This document shows, one piece after another, positions 1 to 9,937 of a stretch of 37,023 nt of DNA. Both the position numbers and the translations under genes were made by a program. A model generated the notes under the pieces. It saw only the letters and a program-made list of their open reading frames with translations. It searched no databases and was not told where the DNA came from. The number at the start of each line of letters is the position of its first letter. Position 1 is the first letter of the stretch. Origin of the DNA: Basidiobolus meristosporus CBS 931.73 (Eukaryota > Basidiobolomycota > Basidiobolomycetes > Basidiobolales > Basidiobolaceae); NCBI GenBank assembly GCA_002104905.1, contig MCFE01000776.1:1-37023 (forward strand). The letters are read 5' to 3'.

Positions 1-117
1 TGGAGAAAGTGGCAAAGTTAAGGCAGTAAATGAGTCCTACAGTGACTAAGACTAGCCTAGAATTGTTAAGTAAATTTTTAGCTGCTGAATGATACCAAAT
101 AGTCCAATATTTCAACA
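1..117 (-). repeat. Inverted partial LTR (family W), left arm of a large inverted repeat
   Basis: This stretch is the reverse complement of positions 424-540, the first 117 bases of the copia LTR that lies downstream. By eye only three positions differ. It ends at 117 exactly where the LTR would begin (TGT on the minus strand), and copia coding sequence in the opposite orientation starts right after it. The arm reaches the window edge, so it may continue to the left. Confidence 0.9.
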
Positions 118-414
118 GAGGCTATATGGCTACAAAAATTATTCAAAGACTTAGGTTTTAATTCAGGTGAACCAACATGTATCTACAAGGATAAGCAAAG
201 TTTTATTTCATTAGCTAAAAATCCTACTAATCATGCCAGAACTAAGCACATTGATATACAGCATCACTTTGTGAAGGAAGCTGTAGAAAATAACTTAGTG
301 AAGCTGGTTCACTGACCAACTGACAAAATGGTGGCAGACATATTGACAAAACCACTAGCTAGGTTACAGTTTGAGATCCTTAGAGAGAAATTGGGATTAA
401 TGAATTATTTAGTT
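118..414 (+). pseudogene. Copia retrotransposon RNase H, C-terminal fragment
   Basis: Translation in frame gives the usual end of a Ty1/copia polyprotein: a stretch like NHARTKHIDIQHHFV, then a PTDKMVADILTKPLAR block, then the last leucine-rich helix before the 3' LTR. RNase H degrades the RNA strand of the RNA/DNA hybrid during reverse transcription. Only about 100 codons remain; everything upstream is missing and replaced by the inverted LTR arm. A stop (TGA, 313-315) sits where related elements have a Trp codon, as expected from a G-to-A change. It is a dead fragment, followed directly by a polypurine tract and LTR. Confidence 0.85.
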
Positions 415-423
415 GAGGGGGAG
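415..423 (+). promoter_or_regulatory. Polypurine tract of copia element W
   Basis: A nine-base all-purine run (GAGGGGGAG) lies immediately before the LTR start TGTCGAAA. This is the usual position of the plus-strand primer of LTR retrotransposons and it fixes the left boundary of the LTR. Confidence 0.75.
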
Positions 424-792
424 TGTCGAAATATTGGACTATTTAGTATCATTCAGCAGCTCAAAATTTACTTAACAATTCTAGGCTAGTCTTAGTCACT
501 GTAGGACTCATTTACTGCCTTAACTTTGCCACTTTCTCCAGATATGTGATCTTATGATTATTCCCCTATAGTCAGGATCAAATTAGCACTATTACCAAAC
601 ATTATGTACTAACCCTGAAACTGTTACGGAATGCTCCTGAATGTTGAGAAACCCTCCCTACTTAGTGTTGCAGCTGTATTACTTCTACAAAGGTATAAAT
701 ACTGAGCTTCTTTATGAATAAACAACAGTTCAACTATTATCACTCTTTCTTGATAAGTTCCTTATATCCAAATCACTTCTTAAATTGCAACA
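424..792 (+). repeat. 3' LTR of copia element W
   Basis: The LTR starts TGTCGAAA right after the polypurine tract and most likely ends ...TTGCAACA, giving 369 bp with TG/CA termini. It holds a TATA box (TATAAATA, 694-701) and an AATAAA signal (717-722), which fit U3 and R/U5 functions. Beyond 792 the sequence changes to the subterminal part of a Tnp2/ORF2 DNA transposon. The right end is placed by the TG/CA rule only, because no target duplication can be checked. Confidence 0.75.
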
Positions 793-819
793 GATCCCAT
801 TAAGAGACTGTCATAATAC

Positions 820-1187
820 TGTTACAAGTCTTGGTATAAGAGTTGTAGAGGAATAGGGAGTTTAGCTAGTATTGTACTCACTAAAACTTGAACTGATCTT
901 TATTGAGATTCCAGCAGCCCCTTACATACATTTTGCCAGATCAATTGCTGACTAATTGTATTTCCTAATGTAGGCTGTGGCTGATGATTCATTTGATTGC
1001 ATCATCATCACCCAATAAGGTCCTACCTAATATATCTATATCTGTCTGATAAGGATCTGCGGATTCATTAGCTGACTAATGTTACTGATTTGATAGATAA
1101 TACTGATATACTGACAACCTAAACAAAAGCTAGTTCATTTAACTAAAAACTGATCTACCTTAAATATTCAAGCGGCAGATCATAACA
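820..1187 (+). repeat. Solo LTR, family X, copy 1
   Basis: A 368-bp unit begins TGTTACAAG and ends CATAACA, with TGTTA/TAACA inverted termini. It is flanked on both sides by ATAC (816-819 and 1,188-1,191), and removing it plus one ATAC restores the subterminal transposon sequence seen in other copies (CATAATACCAGCAGCTTGG). A second copy lies at 6,764-7,129. No coding sequence is attached, so it is a solo LTR left by recombination. The parent family is not visible in this window. Confidence 0.85.
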
Positions 1188-1589
1188 ATACCAGCAGCTT
1201 GGAATCAATGACCCTCTTAACAATCTTACAACAGGATCACAATGCCATTTTGCTATTCTACTACCAAGTAAAGTGATAAAAATTGACCAGATTTGATTGT
1301 TGCTATGACAATAATTGCATTGTATTGTTGTGGTCTTATTGTGCTCTACAACTATTGAAATGGATCCAACTGGCTAGAACATCTAATTGTCTCATATGGC
1401 AAGAAACTTGGCAATATTTCACCAGCCTCACACCAAGTCTCAGAAGGCATTATATCAGCAGCCTGGCGGCCTACAGCTGGTTCTTTACATTGCAACCATA
1501 CCAATTGACCAAATGGCATTTTTTTTTCTACCACCCCTTGTGCAATTCTTATATTCCACTGTAGAATAACCCCTATTGGCCTCCTGTTT

Positions 1590-3408
1590 GCTAACCTCTA
1601 CAAAAGCGCACACCTGCCATAATTGACATACTTCTATCACCTCAACTTTACAGCTGTTTAGTGTAATACTTGCAAAGTTGCCATATATCTTGTACTACTG
1701 GTAACATATACATCTTGCAAACGCATGCTTGGTTGTTGCTACTTCTGCTATGAATATCTCTTGAATATCCGCAGAGAACTTCTTGGCATTTAGCCAATAT
1801 ATTAGTTCTCCCGGCTGGACTCTGTTCCTCCTTATTAGGGTGCTCTGGCTCTTGTTTTTGTAAATTCTGTATTGAATGGTGCAGATGCTGGCATGAGATC
1901 AAGAGAAATCCGGCATACCTTGGTAGAGTTATGCTAGTAAAAATTGGTTGCTTGTTGCACCCCACCCAAATTTGCATTATTTAACTGATTACCCACATAT
2001 TGGTGCTGCTTAGCTTCTTAAAGCCATAGGCTTAGGTATCTCCATACTGCCATTTGTCCTCAGTATTTTTCAACCCTTCCTGGCTCTCCTCCATGTGCCA
2101 ACTCAACAAATTCATGACAGACTTGAAGGTAATACTCTTGATGAGATTGAGATATGGTAGCACCTGAAACTTGACTTGTCTTCCTATCTCCCCACACATT
2201 CACCCCACAGGAAACCCCCAAAAGGTGAAGCAAGGCCCAATATTCTCCACTCACTGTGCAAGATGGAGTAGAGAATGGAAACAGTAACAGCAGAGATCTA
2301 CGTGTTCAGCTTTATGTTTGTAGTATTGCCACTCAAGTCCCATCACAATCACCTTGCACAACAGCTGTAGATCCATCAAGTAGGCATTGGTGATCTGCTT
2401 CTGGATAAATATTCCTAAAATGTTTACATATAACTCCCAATGCTTCCAATGAGCTCTTGATAGGAATGGCTTCAGAACACCACTTGAATAAAAACATATC
2501 CAGTTCTTCCAGTCTTTGCATTTGTATTGTTGCATATGTGTGTTAATATTGATTGAAGCCTGTGAGAAGCACTTAGGGTAGCAGATACTCTGTAATATCT
2601 TGCCAATTCTATCAAATTTCTCTGGTATCTCAAAGGGCTCATTTAGCTTGAAATGCTCCATGTACAACTTGGTCATCAGTATAGGGATATTGTTGAAAAG
2701 CAAATGCATTGCTCCTAGTGGAAAGCTTTTGCTTCAACAGATACTCTCTATCTTAAGAATCACTAGTTTACAATTGATTCTATATTCCAGCCAACAGCTA
2801 CTAGCTTGCCAACTTTGCTGCATTAACATGCTGACTTATGTATGTTCTCTATGTAGGATAATGATGCTCCTGGTGTTGGTATTTGGGTAATAATAATGTG
2901 GGTGAGTTATGGAGTAGGTCCTCTAGATCTCACACATTTGACAGCAATACTGTCCATTGAGCCCAGAAAAGCCAGCTATCTGGCAGATTGCTGAAGTATC
3001 TTCAATGCAGATAATAATATGGGCTTTGGCATGCCAGCCATTTACTGTTATCCCACTGGAGAGTATACCAGATTCATTCAGTAATACATATAGGCAGGTA
3101 CCCAGGTTCCATGATGATTTAGGCCCAGACACCAGTGAGACTGCCATCAGATTTCTACTTGAATATTGTAAGACAAGCAACAGAGTTGGGCTGATAAGAA
3201 TCAGTGGCTGGCAGGACTTGCTGGTAGAGCAACTGTTTGATGCAAATTCATCCAGTGCCTAGGCAAAGGCATGGTCATACACACCTTCAAAGTAACCTTG
3301 CTTCTTAGCTGTTTGTTATGTTTGCCATTGAATATATTGGATATGTTTGTGCATGATTTATACTGGGTGCATTACTGTATAGTTTTGCAATACTTGCTGT
3401 ATTACATA
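1590..3408 (-). pseudogene. Tnp2-type transposase, copy C, N-terminally truncated
   Basis: The minus strand encodes broken pieces of the same transposase as in copies A, B and E. Visible pieces in order are the core block (VSLVSGPKSSWNLGTCLY, then AHIIICIEDTSA and a CCQMCEI cysteine motif at 2,923-3,180), the middle region (2,251-2,709) and the C-terminal parts (1,648-1,977). Several frame changes and stops separate them. The first catalytic-type motif DGF reads DEF here (minus strand near 3,250), and the GDTPA motif is changed to EDTSA. The zinc-finger N-terminus is absent. The family assignment rests on the DGF...NLPP...GPKSP...GDTPA...C-x2-C order typical of Tnp2 (Transposase_21) proteins. 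Confidence 0.75.
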
Positions 3409-3410
3409 AG

Positions 3411-5434
3411 CTAATGATACTGATATCAGCAAGACAGAAGAGGATCATGTGGTGCACATTGAAAAGGTCTTAAAGAAGCTGAGAGAGAACAAACTATATG
3501 GCAAGCTAGCCAAGTGTGAATTCTCCAAGGAACATGTTGAATATCTGGGACACATAGTGACTAGCACAGGAGTGACTCTAGACCCTAAGAAGGTTGAAGT
3601 TATCAAGAATCTGAAGCAGCCCCATAGCATATCAGAACTCAGATCATTCCTTGGAATGGTCTCCTATTATTGGAGAGTTGCCAAGTCCTTTGCAAGTATA
3701 GCAGCCCCTTTAATTGATATTCTCAAGAAAGACAATACCTACAAGTGGGAAATAGCTTGTGAGATGGCTTTCCAGACACTCAAGGATGAACTTGCTCAGC
3801 TGCCAAGCTTAAGAATACCTGGCTTCAGAAAAGAGTTTATTCTATGCACAGATGCTTCAGATTATGAAATTGGTGGAGTGTTGAGCCAAGAACTCAAGGG
3901 AAAGGACTCCCCAGATGCCTTTGAATACAAGAACCTGAACTCAGCAGGACAGAACTATCCAGTGCATGAGAAGGAGATGCTTGCTATAGTATACATTCAG
4001 CAATTTGATTTGGAGAATGTCTACTACCCTGGGAAAAACAACATGGTTGCTGATGCCTTATCAAGATTGGAACATGTTGCACAACTCAACTTGGTGCATG
4101 AACCAGACTGACCTAGCCTATTACCTAAGTACTTGGAGGACCAAGCCACTCCTAATGAGTTGGACAAAGAGATCAAGAAGATAATCTGGGACAAAGCCAG
4201 CAGATTTGTGGTACAGGATGAAACACTCTACCAAATTGTTCATGGGAGCCCTATTACCTATTGCCATTATGTTGCTTGCCTGGATTTAATACATAAGCTA
4301 CACAATGGATATGGACATCCTGGAATTGAAGGAACCTATAGCCTTGTGAAAGCCAGAGCATGGTGACCCAGAGTAAAACAAGAAACTGAGAAGCTAGTGA
4401 CAACATGCCCAAATTGCCGAATCAGCAAGGCCAACCACAGAGAATTGCTGAGCTCTTTCCCTTGGAGCCAGTAAGACTATTTGAAAGATGGGAAATTGAC
4501 TTCATTGGAACATGGTGTAGCAGGGTTGCAGTGACACCCGCTGACAGATGTGCTCATTCCTATATTTTCTACTTCACTATTTCTCTACTACCCTTATTTT
4601 GGTTTTATCCCATTTGTCTTACCTGATCAGTACTATCCCATAAGCCGGTTGACTATCACATGTGCTTACCTTATTGCATAAGTTATTGCCCACTTTATGT
4701 AAGATTACTAGCAGTAAGATCAACATGTGTCACCATCCCTACCATTTCCATACCATATATGGTATCCCTATGTTACACAGGTCTCAGAGTACTAATTCCT
4801 GATTGGTTGGATGTGCTGTGCCTCTTAGTACCTTCTGGCACCTACATTCATAAGTCATTCTGATGTCAATAAGATTTCTATTGATATCCAGAACCTTTTG
4901 GAACACCACAATTAGTAATCACTTGAACAGTAAGAAAAGTACATTGTCATCTCAAAGGGCGCTGAACCCAGCACATACTTTTGTTAAGATGCCAACTAAG
5001 TTGGGAATTTTAGCTCAATGATTTTCCCTTGACAAGCTTGTGGCTTTAATCCCCATCATATTAGATTAGAGACAGAACCCAAGTATTCCTAGCAAGCTTT
5101 TGCCAGAGGTTATTGCACCCAGTGAGCACCCCACACACAAAACACTTGAGAAGTGTTGGACATACCTCTCCCTTGGACCTATTCACCACCACAACAGCCA
5201 ACTACCAGGAAATGCAACTATTGGATCCTAGAAGCCATTGACCATGCCACTAAATGGCCAGTGGCTAAAGCAGTACTTGTAGCCAGTGAGCAAGAAGCTG
5301 CAAGTTTCATCTACCATGAGATCCTTATGAAGTTTGGATGCTCTGTTGAGATTCAATCCAATAGAGGTGCAAACTTAATGGCAAGGACATTGGAAGCTTA
5401 CCTGGAAATGCAACAAATGCAGTTGAAGGCACTT
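3411..5434 (+). pseudogene. Gypsy 1 retrotransposon: RT end, RNase H and integrase remains
   Basis: The fragment starts at the LDD region of reverse transcriptase and runs through SKTEEDH, the RT connection (LAKCEFSKEHVEYLGH, TSTGVTLDPKKVE), RNase H (FILCTDASDYEIGGVLSQE, NYPVHEKEMLAIV), then VYYPGKNNMVADALSR, an integrase HHCC zinc finger (HNGYGH with CPNC, about 4,306-4,420) and part of the integrase core (WEIDFIG, AIDHATKWPVAKA). This is a chromovirus-like Ty3/gypsy polyprotein order. About 40 residues are missing in RNase H between LAIV and the PGK motif. The second integrase Asp reads Asn (QSNRG). Solo LTR Y1 splits the core after IDFIGTW. The copy stops near 5,434 against an inverted copia fragment. 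Confidence 0.85.
4516..5193 (+). repeat. Solo LTR, family Y, copy 1 (short form)
   Basis: The unit starts TGTAGCAGGG inside the Gypsy 1 integrase core and ends CACCACCACA; the integrase frame is recognisable again just after it. It matches the units at 6,325-7,739, 17,307-18,378 (reverse) and 25,795-26,520. At 678 bp it is shorter than copy Y3 (1,072 bp) because a central block is missing at the point near 4,940 (AAGAAAAGTACATTG). I could not see a clean target duplication here. Confidence 0.75.
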
Positions 5435-5649
5435 TGTTCTTTCCTCTGGTACTTTAAGGTTTCCTCACCCATGTTTTTAGCAGGGGATTCTTCTCCCATG
5501 ACAATATCCCAAAGGCCTCTTTCTTGTTGCTGCATCTTCATCTTTGCCTCCTGCATTTGGTGGTTATATCCATCCAACTTCTCAGCAGAGAGAGAAATTT
5601 CAGTACTAGCAGTATTAGATGTTGCTGAGAGTGACAGCTTGGGGCTCAT
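5398..5649 (-). pseudogene. Copia gag N-terminal fragment (inverted)
   Basis: On the minus strand a start codon opens an 83-codon frame with the features of a copia gag beginning: KLDGYNHQMQEAKMKMQQQERGLWDIVMGEE followed by ETLKYQRKEQSAF. This is the capsid N-terminal pattern of Ty1/copia elements, in which LW and the charged KYQRKEQSA helix are recurrent. A primer binding site and LTR lie directly upstream of the start, in the correct order. The frame breaks off where it meets Gypsy 1 near 5,435, so only about 70 codons are really gag. Confidence 0.75.
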
Positions 5650-5653
5650 AACC
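5641..5653 (-). promoter_or_regulatory. Copia primer binding site matching the initiator tRNA anticodon arm
   Basis: The plus strand here reads GGGGCTCATAACC, which contains the anticodon stem-loop sequence of eukaryotic initiator tRNA-Met (CAT anticodon in GGGCTCATAACC). It lies between the end of the inverted LTR (5,657) and the gag start. Drosophila copia is known to prime from an internal half of initiator tRNA-Met with a similar site, so a half-tRNA primer is the natural reading. Confidence 0.75.
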
Positions 5654-5656
5654 TGT

Positions 5657-5930
5657 TGTAAGAGTCTTTAAGATATTGAAAGTGATATGGGAGAGCAAGT
5701 ATATTATATGGTTTTCACTCAATGATTTGTTCAATGTAAAAGTGATAGTTATAATTTTACATGGTCTTGGTATTGCAAGCATGTTAATACGTTAAGAAAG
5801 GTCACAAGAACATGTGGGCAAGATTGGGGCTGTTTGGACAACTTGAAGAATTTTAATGTTCTAGGTACCAGCTATTTTGGTGAAGATATTCTGTGTAAAT
5901 CCCATCAAGGAACTTGGTCAGTATTCCATA
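5657..5930 (-). repeat. Partial inverted copia LTR (family Z)
   Basis: Read on the minus strand this ends ...CTCTTACA just before the primer binding site. Its other part matches the LTR at 33,819-34,010 (shared blocks GAATACTGACCAA and GTTGTCCAAACAGCCCCAA). The LTR 5' end is lost where it meets ORF2 of transposon copy C near 5,930. So the inverted copia fragment at 5,398-5,930 belongs to the same family as the copia 3' end at 33.5-34.0 kb. Confidence 0.7.
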
Positions 5931-6324
5931 GTAGAACACTGTAGAAGTCCATGAAGCACAACAATGGCGCCAAAAGATCAAGCACACAGAAAAACTTATC
6001 ACAGCATGGGAGAGAGAAGCTGTGGTGCTTACATCCATGCCTAAAAATCAAAAGTCATTGAGGTACCATGAGGTCATTGAGTGCAATGATGCAAGGTGGG
6101 CTAATATTCAAGAGGCCATCAGAAGTCAGGCACTGCATCACCTTGAAGCCAGTACATCATGGGACCATCAGGAACTCAAGGCTAAGCAGAGTGCACTTGA
6201 CCTGTCCCATGAGCAGTATCCTGGATCCAAGTACGCATGTGCATTTTGGGCCAGCCTTGGTATGCTAAGGAAGTAATGCAAGAATAGCAGAAACTATCAA
6301 AGGCAGAACAAACGTGTTCCAGGG

Positions 6325-7739
6325 TGAAGCAGGATCATGGTGACACCCAATGACAAATGTGCTCATTCCCATCTTTTCTACTTTGCTATTTCTCTACCAC
6401 CTTTATTTTAGTTATATCCCATTTGTCTTATCTGAACAGTACTATGCCATAAGCTTGCTTACTATGACACCTGCTTATTTTATTGCATAAGTTATTCCTC
6501 ACTTTATGTATGACTCCTATATGTATGTGCTTCAATAATAGGCAGGTACCCATGCCAGCACCTATCACAAATGACCAACCTGCATCACCATCCCACTAGC
6601 TTTCATTTATTATGTGGTATCCCTGTGTTGCACAGGCTTTGGAATACTATATCAGTGATTGACTAAATGTGCTCTGCCCCTTAGAAGCTTCTGGCGTATT
6701 CCTGGAACATTCCTGGCTCATTTGATGTCATTAAGGTTTCTACTGATCTCTAGAACCTTCTGGTGTTACAAGTCTTGGTATAAGAGTTGTAGAGGAATAG
6801 AGAGTTTAGCTAGTGATGAATTCACTAGAACTTGAACTGATTTTTATCAAGGTTCCAGTAGCTCCTTAAATACATTTTGCAAAATCAATTGCTGACTCAT
6901 TGTATTTCTAATATAGGTTGTGGCTGATGACTCATTCAATTGCATCATCATCACCCAATAAGATCCTACTTGATATTTATTCCTGTCTGATCAAGATCTG
7001 CTCATCCATTTGCTGACTAATGCTACTAATTTGATAGATAACATTAATATACTGATAGGCTAAACATATACCTAATTGATTTGACTAAAAGCTGATCTAA
7101 CTTAAATATTCAGGTGGTAGATTATAACACTGGAATACCATGATTAGTAATTGCTTAGCCAGTGAGATAAGTATATAAGGTAGGCAATCCCTTAACAATA
7201 TACTAACTTGTCAATTAGTGTAAACACAGCTATCTGCTACAACCTGAACTTCCAATCCTTAACCACATGATACTCTCAGGTGACTGTGCTGACAGCCAAC
7301 TGACCAGGGTGGCACTTCCAGTGAGGAATACCCAGAGTGCATATCTTTTACCATATTTGATTTTTCTTGAACTTGTTCTTGCACAGGCAAAGATACTTTT
7401 CTGTCTTAGTTACTATTTACACAATTCCATTCTGATCCAGTCCCCTCTGGTGGAGTTTTCAATTATTTTGACTTTGGAAACTTTAGTATATTGTTATCCT
7501 AGAAGATGATGCACCGTGCACATACTTTTGTTTATACACCAACTAAGGTGTCATTTGCAGCTCAATAGTTCTCCCTTGACAAGCTGTGGCTTTATTATCC
7601 TTCACATCAGAGTAGTGACAAAACTCAAGAGTTCCTAGCAAGGCTTTAGTAGAGGTTATTGCATGCAGTGGACACCCCAGACACAAAACTCTGATAAAGT
7701 GTTGAACATATCTCTCCCTTGGACTTATACACAACCACA
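6325..7739 (+). repeat. Solo LTR, family Y, copy 2 (long form, interrupted)
   Basis: The unit begins TGAAGCAGGATCATGGTGACACCC, a decayed form of the TGTAGTGGGGTGACAGTGACACC start, and ends ACAACCACA. It keeps the central block with a TATA box (GTATATAAGG, about 7,172-7,181) that is missing from Y1 and Y4. Solo LTR X2 is inserted at 6,764-7,129. Without X2 it is about 1,045 bp, close to Y3. It splits ORF2 of copy C. Confidence 0.75.
6764..7129 (+). repeat. Solo LTR, family X, copy 2
   Basis: This 366-bp unit with TGTTACAAG and ATTATAACA ends is closely similar to X1 (820-1,187). It is flanked by CTGG on both sides (6,760-6,763 and 7,130-7,133). Removing it and one CTGG restores the Y-family sequence AGAACCTTCTGGAATACCA, which matches the uninterrupted Y copies. 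It is the youngest insertion in this nest. Confidence 0.9.
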
Positions 7740-9188
7740 ATGGCTAAAACCAGCAGCTTTGTCAAGAACTTGTCATAAGCAGGACTGAATGCTCCAAAAA
7801 AATGGCAATGAATAGTCAGGTAGCCAGAAGAATGCCAATAAAGGATAAGCAGGCAGAGATAGATGCATCAGTGCAGCATAAATTAAGGAGAAAACATAGT
7901 TTGATATAAGAAACACTCAATCAACATGGCAGTGAAGGGCCTGAGAGTGATAAAAACCCACAGCTTACTCAGTGGCCCATCACAAGCAGGGCTGAAAGTT
8001 CTAGACAAGTGGCAAAGAAACATCAGATTGTCACAAGAGTGCTGGTATGGGACAAGCAGGCAAAAGCAGACACACCAGTGCAGCATCCATTAAGGAGAAA
8101 ACAAAGAACTATACAAGAAGCACCCAGTCAAAGTATTGGTGTATGACTTGGCAGTGAGCAAGGTAAATGGTAACAACAAAAAAGTCTACCCAAGCCAGTG
8201 ATAGGGAACTGTGAGAAAAAAGCTGTAGCTCTCACCAATTAAAGCTGTCTGCTCAGAACAGCCTGAATCCCATCATAGCCAAGAAGAATTATCATCAAGA
8301 CCAAAGCTTTCTTCTCAAGAGTTAGAGGTGCAGTCAGTTGGTCTACACTCCAGTGAGGTAGATAGGTTTGCTGAGAAAAGCAACTTGTCTTCCACTCCCT
8401 CCACATCCTCAATTGATGATAGAATGGAGATACAACTGGCAGACAATGCAACAATGTCATGAATTCAAAATACTATCACAATGCCTACAGTGAAATTTTG
8501 GACCATTAATAGGCACACTAGGAGGTTGCATCACATCTTCAACAGCAGTGTAGAAGAAAATGCCCTTGAATATTGCAAGATCTTTTTCAAAGAGTGGCAG
8601 ATGTGGTGCCAGACCTTGCTGAGCCAGCTGAAGACCAGGGCATATGGGACCAGAGAATGAGCAATGGCATAAAGCCATAGGGCTCCTGCCAAAGTCATGG
8701 AAAGATTGTGGTACAGCGGAAATAATTATTTCATAGAAGATTTTGATGGAACTACTTATTGAGTGTGGCTTTGTGCTTATTATAGTGTTGGGTATTGGGA
8801 CTTGTATTGGTCAACACAACTGGCAATTGAAGCTCAACTGAAGCTTCAACAGAAACAAATCTAATTGTATGCATTAAAAGTGAAAGAATTGGTTGAATCA
8901 GGATGTAAGGAGTCAGACAAAGAAGCTATATCCAATCAATGGACAAAAACATGGAAAGTGATTGAGTGCCCAATATCAGAGAGTGCAAAAATTGGCAGAG
9001 GACCAATCAAAAGTCACCTTTACATAGTTTTGTAGAAAAAATTTGACCAAGTGTTTTGTTAAATCTGGGATGCAATTTTTTTTCAACAGTCTTTGTATTT
9101 TGCCCTGATGGGATCCATACCTCTTAGTCACAGGACTTTACTTTTGTGACAGCCCTCTGATGGGATCCTCACATTTAGTTCTATAGGG

Positions 9189-9509
9189 TATAGACTCACA
9201 ATATTTGTTAGACAAGCAGGCAAAAATGGATAAATCAGTGCAGCATTCTTCACAGTGAAAATGTAGTACAATACAAGAAGCACTCAGTCAATGTAGTAGT
9301 GAAAGACTTGGCCATGAAAATGGCAAAGTAAAGAAAAGAAAGTCTACCTTAACCAGAAACAGAGAAGTATGAGAGAAATCTGCAGCTCTTGCCAATTAAT
9401 GATGTCAGCCCAGAGCAGGCTGACACACAATATAGCCGAGTACAGTTACCAATAAGACTACTGCTATTCCTATAAGAGCTGAAAGTGCAGCAACTTGAGC
9501 TACACTCTA
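9189..9509 (+). mobile_element. ORF2 internal fragment of an older transposon copy (F)
   Basis: After the right end of copy C at 9,188 the sequence is again ORF2 repeat and linker (DKQAKMDKSVQH at about 9,210; later CSSCQ-like linker sequence and the ACTTGAGCTACACTC block). It matches copy A at about 18,470-18,770. It stops at 9,509, where the terminus of copy D begins. So two different transposon ends are embedded in one older ORF2, which makes F the oldest layer here. Confidence 0.65.
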
Positions 9510-9937
9510 CCCTATGAAAAATAATTTGGTCCCGCAAGTGGATCTGGTCTGGATCAGCCATTAGGATCTTGCTTGGAAACCGTCATAATACCAGTAGCTT
9601 GGAATTAGTGACCCTCTTGACAATCAAATAATGGGATCACAACAGCACATTGCTGATTTTACTGCCAAATAAAGCTATAAAACTTGACGGGGTTTGATTA
9701 GTGCTGTGACAATAATTGCATGGCATTGTTGCTGTCTTGTAGCACTTTACAAACTTTAAGTGGATCTGATTAGCTAGGATACTCAATTGCCTTATATGGT
9801 AAAAAACTTGACAGTATATCAACAGCCTCACAGCTTGACTCTAAAAGCATTATTGAGGCAGTATGGTGGCCTACAGCTAGTTTTGCATAATGCTGCCATA
9901 CCAATTTACTAAATGGTGTTTCCTTTTTCTACCTCCC
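9510..9937 (-). mobile_element. Terminal fragment of the DNA transposon, transposase side (copy D)
   Basis: It begins CCCTATGAAAAATAATTTGGTCC and continues with the same subterminal sequence as copies A (12,746 on) and E (29,041 on), including GGATCTGGTCTGGATCAGCC and ATACCAGTAGCTTGGAATTAGTGACC. It breaks off after CTTTTTCTACCTCCC, where Gypsy 2 starts. Only the non-coding tail beyond the transposase gene is left. Confidence 0.8.

Larger units (their letters stand above)
793..3410 (-). mobile_element. Tnp2/ORF2 DNA transposon copy C, transposase half
   Basis: This segment aligns by eye with the left part of copy A (about 12,790-15,105): same subterminal sequence, same untranslated tail, same minus-strand transposase. 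The outermost terminal bases are missing because the copia LTR abuts at 792. The inner side stops near 3,410, in the middle of the transposase N-terminal part, where Gypsy 1 begins. The matching other half of copy C is probably 5,931-9,188. Solo LTR X1 is inserted at 820-1,187. Confidence 0.7.
5945..8864 (+). pseudogene. ORF2 protein of the DNA transposon, copy C (broken)
   Basis: The first piece (5,945-6,324) aligns with copy A residues 190-312, including NQKSLRYHEVIECNDARWANIQEAIR and HQELKAKQSALDLSHEQYPG. It is cut by solo LTR Y2. The second piece (7,740-8,864) carries parts of about two repeat units (SRAESSRQVAKKHQ near 7,990; DKQAKADTPVQH near 8,057) and the C-terminal domain (NEQWHKAIGLLPKSW, ILMELLIECGF). 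Stops and frame changes are frequent. The function is unknown, as for copy A. Confidence 0.75.
5931..9188 (+). mobile_element. Tnp2/ORF2 DNA transposon copy C, ORF2 half
   Basis: This segment corresponds to the right half of copy A from about ORF2 residue 190 to the terminus. It ends at 9,188 with ...TATAGGG, matching the ...CATAGGG end of copy A, and is preceded by the subterminal pieces GGATGCAATTTTTTTTCAACAG and GATGGGATCCTCAC. Solo LTRs Y2 and X2 are nested inside. Together with 793-3,410 it probably forms one old copy whose middle (transposase start, promoter, ORF2 start) was replaced by retrotransposon pieces. Confidence 0.7.

Noticed and set aside
5000-5060. A functional tRNA gene in the Y LTR
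   Set aside because: A-box-like and B-box-like words are present, but spacing is too short and no full cloverleaf can be drawn. Kept only as a low-confidence finding.
4516-5193. Y elements as SINEs
   Set aside because: Their TG/CA termini, length of 0.7-1.1 kb, a TATA box in the long form and the 4-bp duplication at Y3 fit solo LTRs better; there is no A-rich or simple-repeat tail.
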